A program made the translations under genes and the position numbers. Source: Comamonas halotolerans (GTDB lineage Bacteria > Pseudomonadota > Gammaproteobacteria > Burkholderiales > Burkholderiaceae_C). From it: a stretch of DNA of 45,531 nt. Positions within the stretch are counted from its first letter, which is position 1, and every line of letters begins with the position of its first letter. Below the pieces are notes generated by a model. That model saw only the letters and a list, made by a program, of their open reading frames with translations, did no database searches and was not told the DNA's origin. Of this stretch, positions 8,466 through 18,100 are shown in pieces. The stretch is from positions 1 through 45,531 of the forward strand of contig NZ_JASAUZ010000014.1 of assembly GCF_030162935.1 (NCBI RefSeq), written 5' to 3'.

Positions 8466-9193
8466 TTGAGCTGCGCAACGTAAACAAGTGGTATGGCGAC
8501 TACCACGCGCTGGTGGATGTGAACGAGACCATCCAAACCGGTGAGGTGGTGGTGGTGTGCGGGCCTTCGGGCTCGGGCAAATCCACGCTGATTCGCACCA
8601 TCAACCGGCTCGAAGAAATCCAGGGCGGCCAAATCCTGCTGGACGGGCAGGACATTCATGCTCCCAAGGTTGACATCAACGCGCTGCGCTCGGGCATCGG
8701 CTTTGTGTTCCAGCAGTTCAACCTGTTCCCGCACCTCACCGTACTGGAAAACTGCACACTGGCCGCTGTGCAACTCAAGAAAATGACCGCCTCGCAAGCC
8801 AAAGAACGGGCCATGGCCTTGCTCGACCGCGTGGGCCTGGCACACAAGACGCAAGCCATACCCAGTCAGCTCTCCGGTGGTCAGCAGCAGCGCGTAGCCA
8901 TTGCGCGCGCGCTCACGCTGCAACCCCCCATCATGCTGTTTGACGAACCCACCTCGGCGCTCGATCCTGAAATGGTGGGTGAAGTGCTGCTGGTAATGCG
9001 TGACCTGGCCAAAGACGGCATGACCATGATGTGCGTGACGCACGAAATGGGCTTTGCCCGTGAAGTAGCCGACCGCGTGATCTTCATGGACCAAGGCAAA
9101 GTCCTTGAGCGCGCCACGCCTGCGGAGTTCTTTGGCAACCCACAGCACGTACGCACGCAGAAATTCCTCTCTGACATACGCTCACCGTTCTAG
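8462..9193 (+). CDS. amino-acid ABC transporter ATP-binding protein (GlnQ/HisP type)
   Basis: A 243-residue cytoplasmic ATPase with all motifs in order: Walker [10 protein letters not shown] (about 34-42), Q-loop in [13 protein letters not shown], signature [15 protein letters not shown] (about 137-151), Walker B with [12 protein letters not shown] (about 156-167) and H-loop CVTHEMGF. It powers the importer encoded just upstream. Start and stop overlap with the second permease. This is the last gene of the transporter operon; downstream lies decayed DNA (9198-10253). I see no clear terminator after it. Confidence 0.93.
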   Translation: MIELRNVNKWYGDYHALVDVNETIQTGEVVVVCGPSGSGKSTLIRTINRLEEIQGGQILLDGQDIHAPKVDINALRSGIGFVFQQFNLFPHLTVLENCTLAAVQLKKMTASQAKERAMALLDRVGLAHKTQAIPSQLSGGQQQRVAIARALTLQPPIMLFDEPTSALDPEMVGEVLLVMRDLAKDGMTMMCVTHEMGFAREVADRVIFMDQGKVLERATPAEFFGNPQHVRTQKFLSDIRSPF

Positions 9194-9197
9194 CACT

Positions 9198-9494
9198 TCA
9201 TGCGTGAATCAGGGAACGCAGGATGCTTAGCAGTTCCGGGGCTTCTGGAGGCGGGAGCTGGAGAAGGCATGGCGATACTGCTGCAAGCCCCTGGAGATCG
9301 GGGAATGCATAGCAATTGGTGAAATCTTTCCGGTAGCTGGGGGCGAATGCACCAGATTGCTCATGGTCAAAGGCAGTATCAAGCAATGCCGCCCAGTAGA
9401 CACCCTCCTGCGCGCACATGCTTGTATGCAGCTGCTTGGCAGTTGCTTCAAAACCTGTCGCATTCTGCGCGAAACTAAAAGAGCGATGGTTCAT
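9198..9494 (-). pseudogene. DUF4123-like fragment (type VI secretion adaptor family), truncated
   Basis: A 98-residue frame starting at the ATG at 9494. Its layout resembles the DUF4123 domain of VgrG-linked effector adaptors: VYWAALLDTAF matches the usual Leu-Tyr-Ala-Leu-Leu-Asp start, and CYAFPDLQGLAAVSPCLLQL matches the Pro-Glu-x-x-Leu-Ala-x-x-Ala-Pro-Tyr-Leu-Val-x-Leu core. A whole adaptor is commonly above 200 residues, so the C-terminal half is missing. It lies directly downstream of a VgrG-like remnant on the same strand, the usual order in vgrG modules. No convincing ribosome-binding site is visible. The assignment is by eye from motif spacing and is tentative. Confidence 0.45.
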
Positions 9495-9507
9495 ACGGGG
9501 GAGTACA

Positions 9508-9944
9508 TCAGCGAGTTGACTGCCGTTTTTCAGTGCCTTGATCAGGCATGGAACACACGTACTTTGCAGAAACATCGGCGGCGTATAACCACCATTGGTT
9601 GGCCCTTGCAATGCGCAGCTTGCGTGCGGCGGCAATGTCCATGCCTGCCTGTGCGCTTTGCACGGTGAGGGTTTGCTGGGCGTTGAGTTGCAGCAAATCG
9701 GTTTGAGCCTGCACGTTGATGGCATCTTGCGCAGCAAGCCGCTGCGGGTGTACAGGCTGCCCATCAGCACAGACCGTGTACAGCAGCAGGCCCTGACCCA
9801 GCAGATCGCGCAAGGGTAAGTCGACCTCCAGGCTCAGGCACAGCAGGCGGGTTTCACCGATTTCGCTGAGTGCTTCGCGGGCAATAGGTTGATGGCTATG
9901 GTGATGCTGGCTACCAAGTCGCAGATAAACTCCCAAACATATCA
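9508..9944 (-). pseudogene. remnant of a VgrG C-terminal (DUF2345-like) region
   Basis: The minus-strand frame over this stretch has the repetitive Ala/Gln/Thr/Val pattern of the DUF2345 beta-helix of VgrG spike proteins (GQGLLLYTV, then LAAQDAINVQAQTDLL, LNAQQTLTVQSAQAGMDIAA, ARKLRIA). Only about 145 codons remain, against 600-900 for a whole VgrG. The 5' side runs straight into the IS5-like transposase tail near 9945, so the gene body was probably removed together with most of the IS element. The last part (after ARKLRIA) does not look like a VgrG end. Family identity is inferred by eye. Confidence 0.4.
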
Positions 9945-9947
9945 TAG

Positions 9948-10253
9948 CCAACATCGCAGCGCAAATTCCAGTGGGGTATCGCCATGAAGCGCAGCCAGCG
10001 CAAAGCATTGAAAACAAATCAACTAATACCAGCCTTGCAAGAGCAGCTCGAGCAGGTGAAGTCCAGGATTCGATCCAAGGTTGAGCACCCATTCAGAGTC
10101 ATCAAGCGTCAGTTTGACCACGTCAAAGTTCGCTACCGAGGTTTGAGAAAAAACATGCAGAAATTGGGCACTTTGTTTGCCTTGCAGAATTTGTGGATGG
10201 TCCGTGGCCGTTTGCTAGAAAACAGCCAATCCAAGCCTGTTGTGGGTGCTTAA
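9948..10253 (+). pseudogene. IS5-family transposase C-terminal fragment
   Basis: About 101 codons match the end of IS5-type DDE transposases: QRKFQWGIAMKRSQRKAL, then VKSRIRSKVEHPFRVIKRQF with the conserved Glu of the DDE triad in the VEHPFRVIK motif, and VRYRGLRKNMQKLGTLFAL at the end. A stop codon just upstream (9945-9947) closes the frame, so the first two-thirds of the transposase, with the first two catalytic Asp residues, is gone. The element cannot move by itself. It abuts the VgrG-like remnant, so this point is a rearrangement junction. Confidence 0.8.
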
Positions 10254-10257
10254 AAAG

Positions 10258-10286
10258 CAAGATGCCCGCGAATCGCGGGCATCTTG
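10258..10286. terminator. strong hairpin after the transposase fragment
   Basis: A perfect 13-bp stem (CAAGATGCCCGCG / CGCGGGCATCTTG) with a 3-base loop starts five bases past the transposase stop. There is no T-run, so it is not a classical intrinsic terminator. It may be a rho-independent-like barrier or part of the former IS end. From here to 10531 (245 bp) I see no gene. Confidence 0.4.
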
Positions 10287-10531
10287 AGTGCCAGAGGCAA
10301 GCGAATATCACGCTTGCTTAAGCACTATCACTCTTGAAATCGAGTTATGCAGAGGTTCACAAGGGCAACTATTTCTTGCACAAAAATTTCAAGACTACCG
10401 TTTTAGCTTTTATTTTGAGATGAGAGTTATGAATGCTCTTGCGGTGGCTTCTTAATACGCATCAGGATGCGCCAATTTTGTACTTGTTTAGTTTGTTTAG
10501 CGTTGAACCAAGAAAATGACGAAGTCTTGAT

Positions 10532-10801
10532 TTAGGGGTTTACGTTCCACTTTGCTTTGAAATCAAACTCCAACTGCTCACACTGACCATCAGAAAATTG
10601 TGCAGGCGTGCCTTCCTTGGGGCCTTTCTCGCGTTCTTTCCAGCAAAGGCGGATAGTTTCGCGCTCAACCCACTGCTCTTCTTTATTAGGAGAAAAATGA
10701 AAGATGATTTGGCTGCCGAGCATCAGTATTGCAAACAATGCAACTGGCGTGCCAATGATCCAGCGAACCAGCTTGGGTCTGGGTGTAGCTTTCTCGGTCA
10801 T
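10532..10801 (-). CDS. small single-pass membrane protein of unknown function
   Basis: An 89-residue protein: a short charged N-terminus (TEKATPRPKLVRW), one membrane segment at about residues 13-34 (IIGTPVALFAILMLGSQIIF), then a soluble periplasmic part with two Cys residues (RLCWKERE and GQCEQLEFDF) that could form a disulfide. The frame has balanced codon use and starts at a normal ATG at 10801. I do not recognise a named family. It lies downstream of the NlpC/P60 gene on the same strand, but a terminator (10822-10850) separates them. Confidence 0.6.
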   Translation of the reverse strand: MTEKATPRPKLVRWIIGTPVALFAILMLGSQIIFHFSPNKEEQWVERETIRLCWKEREKGPKEGTPAQFSDGQCEQLEFDFKAKWNVNP

Positions 10802-10821
10802 TTAGAAAATCCAAGTGTTAG

Positions 10822-10850
10822 AAGAATAAAGGCCTGCATAAAGCAGGCCT
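10822..10850 (-). terminator. terminator of the NlpC/P60 gene
   Basis: On the minus strand an AGGCCTGC / GCAGGCCT hairpin with a five-base loop is followed by TTTATTCTT, 19 bp past the stop of the endopeptidase gene. Confidence 0.8.
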
Positions 10851-10868
10851 GGTATGTATCGCGATTAT

Positions 10869-11447
10869 TCAAGGAGCAGAGATTTCGCTCACTAAGGTGT
10901 CGTTATCTGCTTGGGCAATATCAACACGGCGGGCGCCATTGAAGCGTTTTGCCCAGTAGCTACTATCCATGCTGTCAACACGCACCGTTTTCCCTTTGCT
11001 CGGGGCATGAATAAATTGACCATTGCCCACGTAGATGCCTACATGACTGAAGGCTCGACGCATGGTGTTGAAAAATACCAAATCACCAGGCTTGAGTTCT
11101 TTTTTGTCGATCTTGAGTGTGGCTTGAGCTTGCTCTTTGGCCCTGCGAGGCAAGAGGTGACCTGCTGCATCCTGATAGATTGTGCGTACAAAGCCGCTGC
11201 AATCAAATCCGGTTTCTGCGCTGGTGCCACCAAAACGGTAGGGGATGCCGATCATGCCCATTGCCGTATTGATCAATGTAGAGGTATTGGTGGCAACTGA
11301 CTGTCCAACGGTTTGCAAATGGGCACCCAAACCACGTTCTTTCAGGATTTCGGCAAGGCGTTCCTGGCTGAGGGGTTCATTGGCTGTTGGAGCTGCTTGC
11401 ACACTTCCACAGGCGAGGGTGAGTACTAATAGCCATTTGCAAGTCAT
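10869..11447 (-). CDS. NlpC/P60-family peptidoglycan endopeptidase
   Basis: A 192-residue exported hydrolase with an N-terminal signal peptide (MTCKWLLVLTLACGSVQA, cleavage before APTANE). The NlpC/P60 domain follows from about residue 70: IGIPYRFGG, then the catalytic Cys in FDCSGFVRTIY and the catalytic His in FSHVGIYVGNGQFIHAPSKG. Such enzymes cut peptide cross-links of murein in the periplasm. I chose the ATG at 11447 because it starts the signal peptide; a GTG at 11465 would add six residues. A Cys at the signal-peptide end region (ACGS) could suggest a lipoprotein, but the lipobox is poor. It has its own terminator. Confidence 0.88.
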   Translation of the reverse strand: MTCKWLLVLTLACGSVQAAPTANEPLSQERLAEILKERGLGAHLQTVGQSVATNTSTLINTAMGMIGIPYRFGGTSAETGFDCSGFVRTIYQDAAGHLLPRRAKEQAQATLKIDKKELKPGDLVFFNTMRRAFSHVGIYVGNGQFIHAPSKGKTVRVDSMDSSYWAKRFNGARRVDIAQADNDTLVSEISAP

Positions 11448-11645
11448 GGGGGCAGAGGTTATCACGGCTAGCTGGCATCTAGCACCGTAATTGCCCTACA
11501 AAAAGGATCGAATTGGCTGCTTTTACACATTGCTTGCATTGTTTTTGATCTGAAACAGTCTGCATGCCTTAGGAAGAGGATCAAGACAGGGCTGCCTTAT
11601 CGCTGCGACAATGGACGCCTTCAAGAACACCTTAGGAAGAATTTC

Positions 11646-12254
11646 ATGTTGCTGGATGCCGATGACTCGCAGTTGGTGCTGATCGACTACCAAGAAAAGC
11701 TGATGCCTGCCATTTTTGAGGGTCAGCAAGTGCTGGCCAATGCGGTCAAGCTGGCCAAGATTGCTAACATGATGCAAGTGCCAGTCTGGGGCACTGAGCA
11801 AAATCCCAGTCGTCTAGGTCTGAATGCCCCAGAGTTGCGTGCATTGTGTGATGAAACTTTTGCAAAGATGAGCTTCAGCGCAGCCGAGGAGGGCCTAATT
11901 GATGTATTGCGCCCACCAGTTAAAAAGCAGCAAGGAGGGAACGCGCGCAGCTTGCCGAAGCATCTGCAAAAACCTGCTGCACCTCAAGACCCTGAGCGTC
12001 CTTCCATCATCATTGCAGGTTGTGAAGCACATGTATGCCTGCTGCAAACAGCATTGCAATTGCTGGAAGATGAGATGGAAGTGTGGGTGGTAACTGATGC
12101 TTGCAGCTCTCGCACAGAGCGCAACCGTGATGCTGCATTTGATCGCTTGGCAGGCGCTGGCGCTGAGTTGGTGACCACTGAAATGGTGGCTTTTGAATGG
12201 CTTCGCAGCTGTGAGCACCCTGCATTCAAGCAAATGCTGGAATTGGTGAAGTAA
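11646..12254 (+). CDS. isochorismatase-like cysteine hydrolase
   Basis: A 202-residue protein of the isochorismatase-like hydrolase superfamily with the full triad pattern: Asp14 in LVLIDYQEKL, Lys75 (FAKMSFSA) and the nucleophile Cys131 in GCEAHVCLLQT. Members cleave amides or vinyl ethers (nicotinamidase, N-carbamoylsarcosine amidase, isochorismatase). The subgroup starting LVLIDYQEKLMPAI, with WGTEQNPSRLG after it, is the uncharacterised YcaC-like hydrolase group. A Gln/Lys/Pro-rich insertion (about residues 92-118) precedes the nucleophile strand and is longer than in most relatives. It is a single gene followed by a strong terminator; no substrate can be inferred from its neighbours. Confidence 0.85.
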   Translation: MLLDADDSQLVLIDYQEKLMPAIFEGQQVLANAVKLAKIANMMQVPVWGTEQNPSRLGLNAPELRALCDETFAKMSFSAAEEGLIDVLRPPVKKQQGGNARSLPKHLQKPAAPQDPERPSIIIAGCEAHVCLLQTALQLLEDEMEVWVVTDACSSRTERNRDAAFDRLAGAGAELVTTEMVAFEWLRSCEHPAFKQMLELVK

Positions 12255-12271
12255 ATAGGCTGTACCTATAT

Positions 12272-12295
12272 GCTCCGAAGCTTTCGGAGCTTTTT
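12272..12295 (+). terminator. terminator of the isochorismatase-like gene
   Basis: GCTCCGAA / TTCGGAGC stem with a 3-base loop and TTTTT, 17 bp after the stop codon. The next 275 bp up to the tolC-like stop at 12571 hold no gene I can support. Confidence 0.9.
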
Positions 12296-12570
12296 AATGA
12301 ACTTGAATACAGCTTACATGATGTAAAAAACATACCTAAACTAATACTAGGAAACCTCACAATCTTTGCACATCGATAAGCAACAGCCATTCAAGAGCAC
12401 GCGTTAGTCCACAGATATTGAGCTGCAAGAGCAGTCAACAACAAGCAGAAACTTGCAATGCCATTGCTTATCCAACGCCAACGCTTTATCGAACTGCAGA
12501 GCTTCGTCTCAGACAAAGTTCTGGATTTCCTGAATGAATTGGTGCTTCTAGTGGAGACCAATCAACTGTT

Positions 12571-13977
12571 TTACCGGGCAATTTTCAAGCTGGCTGGTTG
12601 ATTTGCCCCTATCTGAGCCGGGCTGAGCACCTCATTGATGGTGTGCACATCTTGCATCTGCAAGTTACCTGCCGCTTGTCTCAACTGAAGCTGACCAAGC
12701 AGCAGGTTATAGCGTGCTTGAGCCAGATCCTTTTGGGATTGGTAGAGCTGGCTCTGGGCATTGAGCACGTCCATATTGATGCGCACGCCTACTTCATAGC
12801 CAAGCAAGTTGGCTTCCAAAGCACTTTGGCTGGAAACGACGGCTGCTTCCAGAGCCTGTACTTGACCATAAGCTGATTGCACCCCAAAGAAAGCCGTGCG
12901 TACTGCTTGAGCGACCTGACGTTTTGCATCCTCCAGGTCAGCGCGAGACTTCTCCTCCAGAGACAGCGTTTCCTTGACGCGGTTTTGCACAGCAAATCCA
13001 GCGAACAGAGGAATGTTCATCACCACGCCCACGGTTCCAACTGTGGAATTGTTGCGGGTGGGCATGGTCATGGAGCCGTCGGGATTGCGCTGCTTGCCGT
13101 AGCTGGCCTGCAAATCCACCGTGGGTTTGTGACCCGCATAGGCTTTGTCTGTTTCGAGCTTGGCCATATCAACCGCTATTTGAGCTTGCCGCACCAATGG
13201 GCTTTGCATCTGGGCAGTATCTAGCCAGATTTGCAGGTCATTGGGTGTCAAATCTGGCAAGCGCACGGGTTGTGCCAGTGGCCAGGGCGTAGCTTTGCCT
13301 CCAACCAATTGCTCCAATGCAGCTTGTGCAACCCGCAAGTCATTCTCTGCGGCAATTTCCTGTGCGCGTACCAAGTCAAAGCGAGCTTGTGCTTCACGCG
13401 AATCGGTCACTGTCGCGGTGCCGATTTCAAAATTGCGTTTAGCGTATTCATATTGCTCGGACACTGCACGCTTTTGTGCCTGCACCAGGTGCAGAGTGTC
13501 CAATGCGGCAAGGACCTGAAAATATGCTTTGGCTGTGCGTACCAGCAAATCCTGTGCAGCAGCATCTACTTGTGCATACGCTAGATCAACATTGCGTTCG
13601 CCTTGGCGATAGGTAGCAAGGTTGGCTGGGTTGTACAGCGGTTGTGTTGCTTGCAGACTGGCGGAGTCCTGGCGCGCATCAAGCTGCTGTGTCGGAAAAC
13701 TACCTCGCACACGTGTTTCACTGTATTGGCTGCCTGCTTGTAGACCTACTTGAGGCAGCAAACCGGCTTTGGACTGGGCACCTTGGCTGATTGTGGCATC
13801 CAGCTGTGCGCGGGCACTTTGCCATGCAGCGTCATAGCCCTGGGCCTTCTCCGTGAGTTGAACCAAACTTTGCGCTTGAACGGATACCCCGATGCAAGCA
13901 AGGAACGTTGCAAAAACAACGCTGCGAAGAATAGGGCGCGAAGGCGCGGACACTTGCTGACCGAATGAAAACACCAT
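12571..13977 (-). CDS. tolC: TolC-family outer-membrane efflux protein
   Basis: A 468-residue TolC/type I secretion outer-membrane channel with a signal peptide (about 1-35, ending ACIGVSVQAQS). Two outer-membrane efflux repeats follow, rich in Ala/Gln coiled-coil helices (AYAQVDAAAQDLLVRTAKAY in the first, AQARYNLLLGQLQLRQAAG in the second). A conserved GVVMNIPLFAGF segment lies in the second repeat. Trimers form the exit duct for tripartite pumps. I chose the ATG at 13977, which follows GGAG; the frame is open further upstream but has no signal-like start there. It is the last gene of the minus-strand run from the TetR regulator, separated from its likely pump partners by a rhodanese gene and pcm. 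Confidence 0.9.
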   Translation of the reverse strand: MVFSFGQQVSAPSRPILRSVVFATFLACIGVSVQAQSLVQLTEKAQGYDAAWQSARAQLDATISQGAQSKAGLLPQVGLQAGSQYSETRVRGSFPTQQLDARQDSASLQATQPLYNPANLATYRQGERNVDLAYAQVDAAAQDLLVRTAKAYFQVLAALDTLHLVQAQKRAVSEQYEYAKRNFEIGTATVTDSREAQARFDLVRAQEIAAENDLRVAQAALEQLVGGKATPWPLAQPVRLPDLTPNDLQIWLDTAQMQSPLVRQAQIAVDMAKLETDKAYAGHKPTVDLQASYGKQRNPDGSMTMPTRNNSTVGTVGVVMNIPLFAGFAVQNRVKETLSLEEKSRADLEDAKRQVAQAVRTAFFGVQSAYGQVQALEAAVVSSQSALEANLLGYEVGVRINMDVLNAQSQLYQSQKDLAQARYNLLLGQLQLRQAAGNLQMQDVHTINEVLSPAQIGANQPASLKIAR

Positions 13978-14044
13978 GGAACACGTCTCCAAGAATCTCT
14001 CATCGGCAGCTCTGGCTGCCTTCTCGTTATTGTTTTTCAAAGAA

Positions 14045-14392
14045 TCAATATTTAGGCACGCTGGGATCGCGCTCATGGGACCAGGCATCAATACCACCGG
14101 TGATATTGGCGACAGATTCGAAGCCCTCACGGGCTAGATAAGCTGCCACGCTCATGCTACGGGCACCGTGGTGGCAGAGGCAGGCGATAGGGCGGTCAGG
14201 GTCGAGTTCGGTCAAACGGGATGTAATTTCACCCATGGGAATGCATTGCAGTTCAAATTTCTCGCTAGGGCGGATGCTGGCGAGCTGACATTCCCATTTT
14301 TCGCGTACGTCCAAAACCACGGGCTTGGCAGCATCACCGGCGAATTGGCCCAACCACTCATCTAGCAGCGAAGGGCGAACTTGATAGAACAT
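14045..14392 (-). CDS. single-domain rhodanese-like protein
   Basis: A 115-residue rhodanese domain with the active-site loop CHHGARSMS (Cys about residue 72) and the usual start LDVREKWECQLASI. Such proteins move sulfane sulfur or take part in redox chemistry in the cytoplasm. I chose the ATG at 14392 because GGAGAG lies 6-7 bases before it; the frame extends eight codons further upstream. It lies between pcm and the tolC-like gene with short gaps, so it is most likely co-transcribed with them. A direct link with efflux is not evident. Confidence 0.85.
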   Translation of the reverse strand: MFYQVRPSLLDEWLGQFAGDAAKPVVLDVREKWECQLASIRPSEKFELQCIPMGEITSRLTELDPDRPIACLCHHGARSMSVAAYLAREGFESVANITGGIDAWSHERDPSVPKY

Positions 14393-14425
14393 GAAACTCT
14401 CCGGTGGTACCGACAAACTTTGACT

Positions 14426-15133
14426 TTAGAACGCAAAGCGAGACGCCTGGGTAAAGCCCTGCAGGCGTGGGGCCACGATATCCCAGGGTGTTTTGGTTGT
14501 GACCTGACCATCTTGCTTGGTAGCCAAGGTAAAGCGCATCACGGGTGCATTGCCCACAATGGCTGCCAGTCGGCCGTCTTCTTTCAGGTGTGAAAGCAGT
14601 TCTTCAGGCAGTGTTTCCACAGAGCCACTGAGCAAGATGACATCGAAGGGACCTTCGGGCAAGGTGTCCTTGGAGCCATCGGCAACGCGAACGGTCACGT
14701 TGGTGCATCCGGCATCAGCCAGGTTTTCACGGGCCATGTCGGCCAGCTCTGCATTGATTTCCAGAGTTACCACTTCCTTGGCAACTTTGGACAGCAGTGC
14801 TGCGCTATAGCCAGAGCCTGTGCCGATTTCCAGCACGCGATCGGTAGGCTTTACTTCGATGTCGTTGATCATGCGCGCTTCCACTCGGGGCTGGAACATG
14901 AACAGGCCTTGCTCGATGGCATTGGCATTATTGGTCAAGGGAATCAACACATCCATGAATGCCAAGCCGTAATGTGCAGGTGGCGTGAAATCCTCACGGC
15001 GCACGGTGTACAGCGCGTCCAGCACGCTTTCATCAGACACGTTCCATGGGCGCACTTGTTGTTGCACCATGTTGTAACGTGCGTTTTCAGTTGCGTCTTC
15101 ACGGTCTAACAGGCTGTTCAGGGGCAAATTCAT
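14426..15133 (-). CDS. pcm: protein-L-isoaspartate O-methyltransferase
   Basis: A 235-residue SAM-dependent methyltransferase with the glycine-rich motif VLEIGTGSGYSAALLSKVA (about residues 85-103). The family opening ARYNMVQQQVRPWNVSD and the segment FTPPAHYGLAFMDVLIPL, which replaces the usual FVP-x-x-Y-x-x-x-A-Y region, mark the beta-proteobacterial form. It repairs age-damaged isoaspartyl residues in proteins. The ATG at 15133 follows GGAGGA. It sits 33 bp upstream of the rhodanese gene and about 50 bp downstream of the RND pump stop, all on the minus strand. Confidence 0.88.
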   Translation of the reverse strand: MNLPLNSLLDREDATENARYNMVQQQVRPWNVSDESVLDALYTVRREDFTPPAHYGLAFMDVLIPLTNNANAIEQGLFMFQPRVEARMINDIEVKPTDRVLEIGTGSGYSAALLSKVAKEVVTLEINAELADMARENLADAGCTNVTVRVADGSKDTLPEGPFDVILLSGSVETLPEELLSHLKEDGRLAAIVGNAPVMRFTLATKQDGQVTTKTPWDIVAPRLQGFTQASRFAF

Positions 15134-15180
15134 TCTGGTCTCCTCCGCGAGGGATGGCGTATCTAAACAAACTACGGATT

Positions 15181-18100
15181 CTACGAGCGTGGCGCGTCTT
15201 GTGCGGCATTGTCGGGCTCGTGACCCCGCCAAAGTCGTTTCAACCACTGTGTTAAGTCATCCAAATAACAATAGACCACAGGCACCACCACCAAAGTAAG
15301 CAGCGATGAGGTGATAACGCCTCCAATCACGGCTTGCCCCATAGGGGCACGTTGCTCTGAGCCTTCAGTCACAGCAAATGCCAATGGCACCATGCCAAAT
15401 ACCATGGCCAGCGTAGTCATCAAGATGGGACGCAAGCGCACTTTGGCTGCCAGCAGCAGGGCTTGCTCACGAGGGAGACCCTGCTGAATCTCGCCGCGTT
15501 CGTTAGTGTGTTCACCTCGGGCACGAATGGCAAAATCCACCAGCAAAATGGCGTTTTTGGTGACCAAACCCATCAACATCACGATGCCGATAATTGAGAA
15601 CATGCTCACGGCGGAGTTGAACATCATCAGCGCCAGCACCACGCCGATCAGTGTCAGAGGCAGCGATGTCATCAGTGCCAGCGGCTGAATAAAGCTTTTG
15701 AACTGGCTGGCAAGAATCATGTAGATAAAAATGATGGCCAGCGCCAAAGCGGACAGCGCGTAAGCGAACGATTCGTTCATGTTCTTGGTGGAACCGCCGA
15801 ACTCCCAGCGATACCCTGGCGGCATTTCCAAGTCATTGAGTATTTTCGTGATGTCATTGGAGACCTCTCCCGCAGAGCGCAAAGCCACATTGGCCGTGAA
15901 TTGCACTTCGCGTGTCATTGCCCGGCGGTTGATCTGGCTGGGGCTGGTGGATTCCATCACATCGGCTACCTGATTGAGCTGCACCACACGCGTGCTGCCA
16001 TCGCTGTTGGTCAGCGCAAAAGGCAGGCGTTGCAGATCGGCTGCCTGGGTCCGGGCTTCAGGTGCGAGGCGCACATTCACATCATAGGTTTCATCGTCAC
16101 TGGCGCGCCAGTTACCGATGGCATCGCCAGCGACCAGTGTGCGCAGGCTGCTGGCTATGCTGCCGACCGACAGCCCCAGATCAGCAGCCGCATCACGGCG
16201 AATTTCCACATTCACCACAGGCTTGGGTGGCTGCAAGCTGGTGTCGATATCCACCAGACCGGGTATTTTTTCTAACTGTGCTTGGAGTTGCAGATTCAGC
16301 CGGTTCAGTTCGCCCAAATCAGGGCCCATGATGGAAAACTCGATTTGCTTTTGCCCGCCGACTGGTTCCAGCAAGCCCACGTGCGTGATCACAATGCCAG
16401 GTATGCTGCGCAATGCATCACGCAATGTCAGCGACATCTCATCCAGACTGCGTGTGCGGGCTTTACGGTCAACCAGGCGGATATAGATGCTGGCGGAATG
16501 TTTGCCCTCTGCATTGCCTGTGTTAATGCTGGTGAGTGTGTAGCGCACTTCGGGCATGGAACGAATGATGCCTTCCACCTGCAGTGCTTTGGCTTCAGTC
16601 CCTTCAATGGATGAACCCTGTGGCGTTTCAAAGTTCACACGTGTTTCGGAAAAGTCGGCGGCAGGTACAAACTCAGACCCCAGAAGCGGCAGCATCAGCA
16701 GACTGCCCACAAAAACTCCTATGGCAATGAGCACAGTTGCCAGTCTGTGCAGCAGTGACCATTTCAGCAATCGCTGATAAAGATTGGATAAATCTTCACT
16801 GGCCCGGTCAAACCAATGCGTGAGACGGCCCAAAGTACGGTCATACAGTGTGCGTTTGGCGCCAGAGTTGGGCGTTTGCCCATGCGCATGGAGGCTCGGG
16901 TCGTGCCAAACACTGGAGAGCATGGGGTCCAGCGTAAAGCTGACGAACATGGAGATCAGCACGGCCGCCACGATGGTGATGCCAAATTCGTGGAAGAACT
17001 TTCCAATGATGCCTCCCATGAAACCAATGGGCAAAAACACAGCCACGATGGACAGCGTGGTTGCCAGCACGGCCAGGCCGATTTCCTGTGTGCCGTCCAT
17101 GGCTGCGTCGAATGGTTTTTTACCCATTTGCACATGGCGCACAATGTTCTCGCGCACGACGATGGCATCGTCAATCAAGAGTCCCACACACAGAGACAGC
17201 GCCATCAAGGTGACCATGTTGATGGAAAAACCGAACATATACATGAACCAGAAGGTGCCAATCAACGCAATTGGCAGTGTCAGGCCGGTAATGATGGTGG
17301 AGCGCCAGGAGTTCAGAAACAGGAACACGATTACGACAGTAAGCACCGCGCCTTCGATCAGCGTCTGGCGTACGTTGTCTACGGCAACTTGTATGGGGCG
17401 TGCGGAATCAGCAATCGGCTCCAGCCTGATGCCCGCAGGCAGCTCTGCGCCGAGGTCATTGATGGCCTGATTGAGGCCGTTGACCACTTCAATGGTGTTT
17501 TCATCTTGTGCTTTTTGCACTGACAGCAGCAGCGTTCGTTTGCCGTTGTACAGGGCAAGGCTCTCGACTTCCTGGGCGCCATCTTTGATTTGAGCCAACT
17601 GTCCCAGACGAACAGGAGCTGCGTCGCGTTGCGCTACAACTATCTCGGCAAACTGTTCAGGTCGCTGAATACGCGCATTGATCTGCACCACTCGTTCTTG
17701 CTGCAACGAGCGGATGCTGCCTACCGGCAGATCCTGGTTTTCACTACGTACCGCTTGCACCACCTGTGCAGGTGTAATGCCAAAAGCTTGTAGCGCTGCG
17801 GGGTCCAGGTAGATATTGATTTCTCTGGGCGTGTCGCCCACCAAATTCACGGCACCCACACCGCGCACGTTTTCCAGGCGTTTTTTCAACACCTGATCTG
17901 CCCAGGTGGTCAGTTGGATGGAGGTGAGTGGTTCTGAGCCTTCTGGCTGGGTGTTGCTATCCGGCAAAACGGCAACCGACCAGACCGGTGCGCTGGCCGG
18001 GTCAAAGCGTAGCACCCAGGGTTCATCCACTTCGTCGCGCAGCAATGGGCGCACGGTGGCTACTTTCTCACGTACGTCATCTGCAGCTTTTCGGCCATCG

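Noticed and set aside
9508..10092. One 194-codon minus-strand gene covering the VgrG remnant and beyond
   Set aside because: The part from 9945 to 10092 is antisense to the IS5-type transposase fragment, which is the true coding strand there.
12458..12601. 47-codon plus-strand frame (contains FIELQSFVSDKVLDFLNELV) overlapping the tolC end
   Set aside because: It looks protein-like but has no ribosome-binding site, no known relative and overlaps tolC; could be checked by conservation, but not enough to call a gene.
16784..17523. Long frames on the plus strand inside the RND pump gene (more than 200 codons)
   Set aside because: They are shadows of the minus-strand pump, whose protein is continuous and full of family motifs; the plus-strand products have no domain features.
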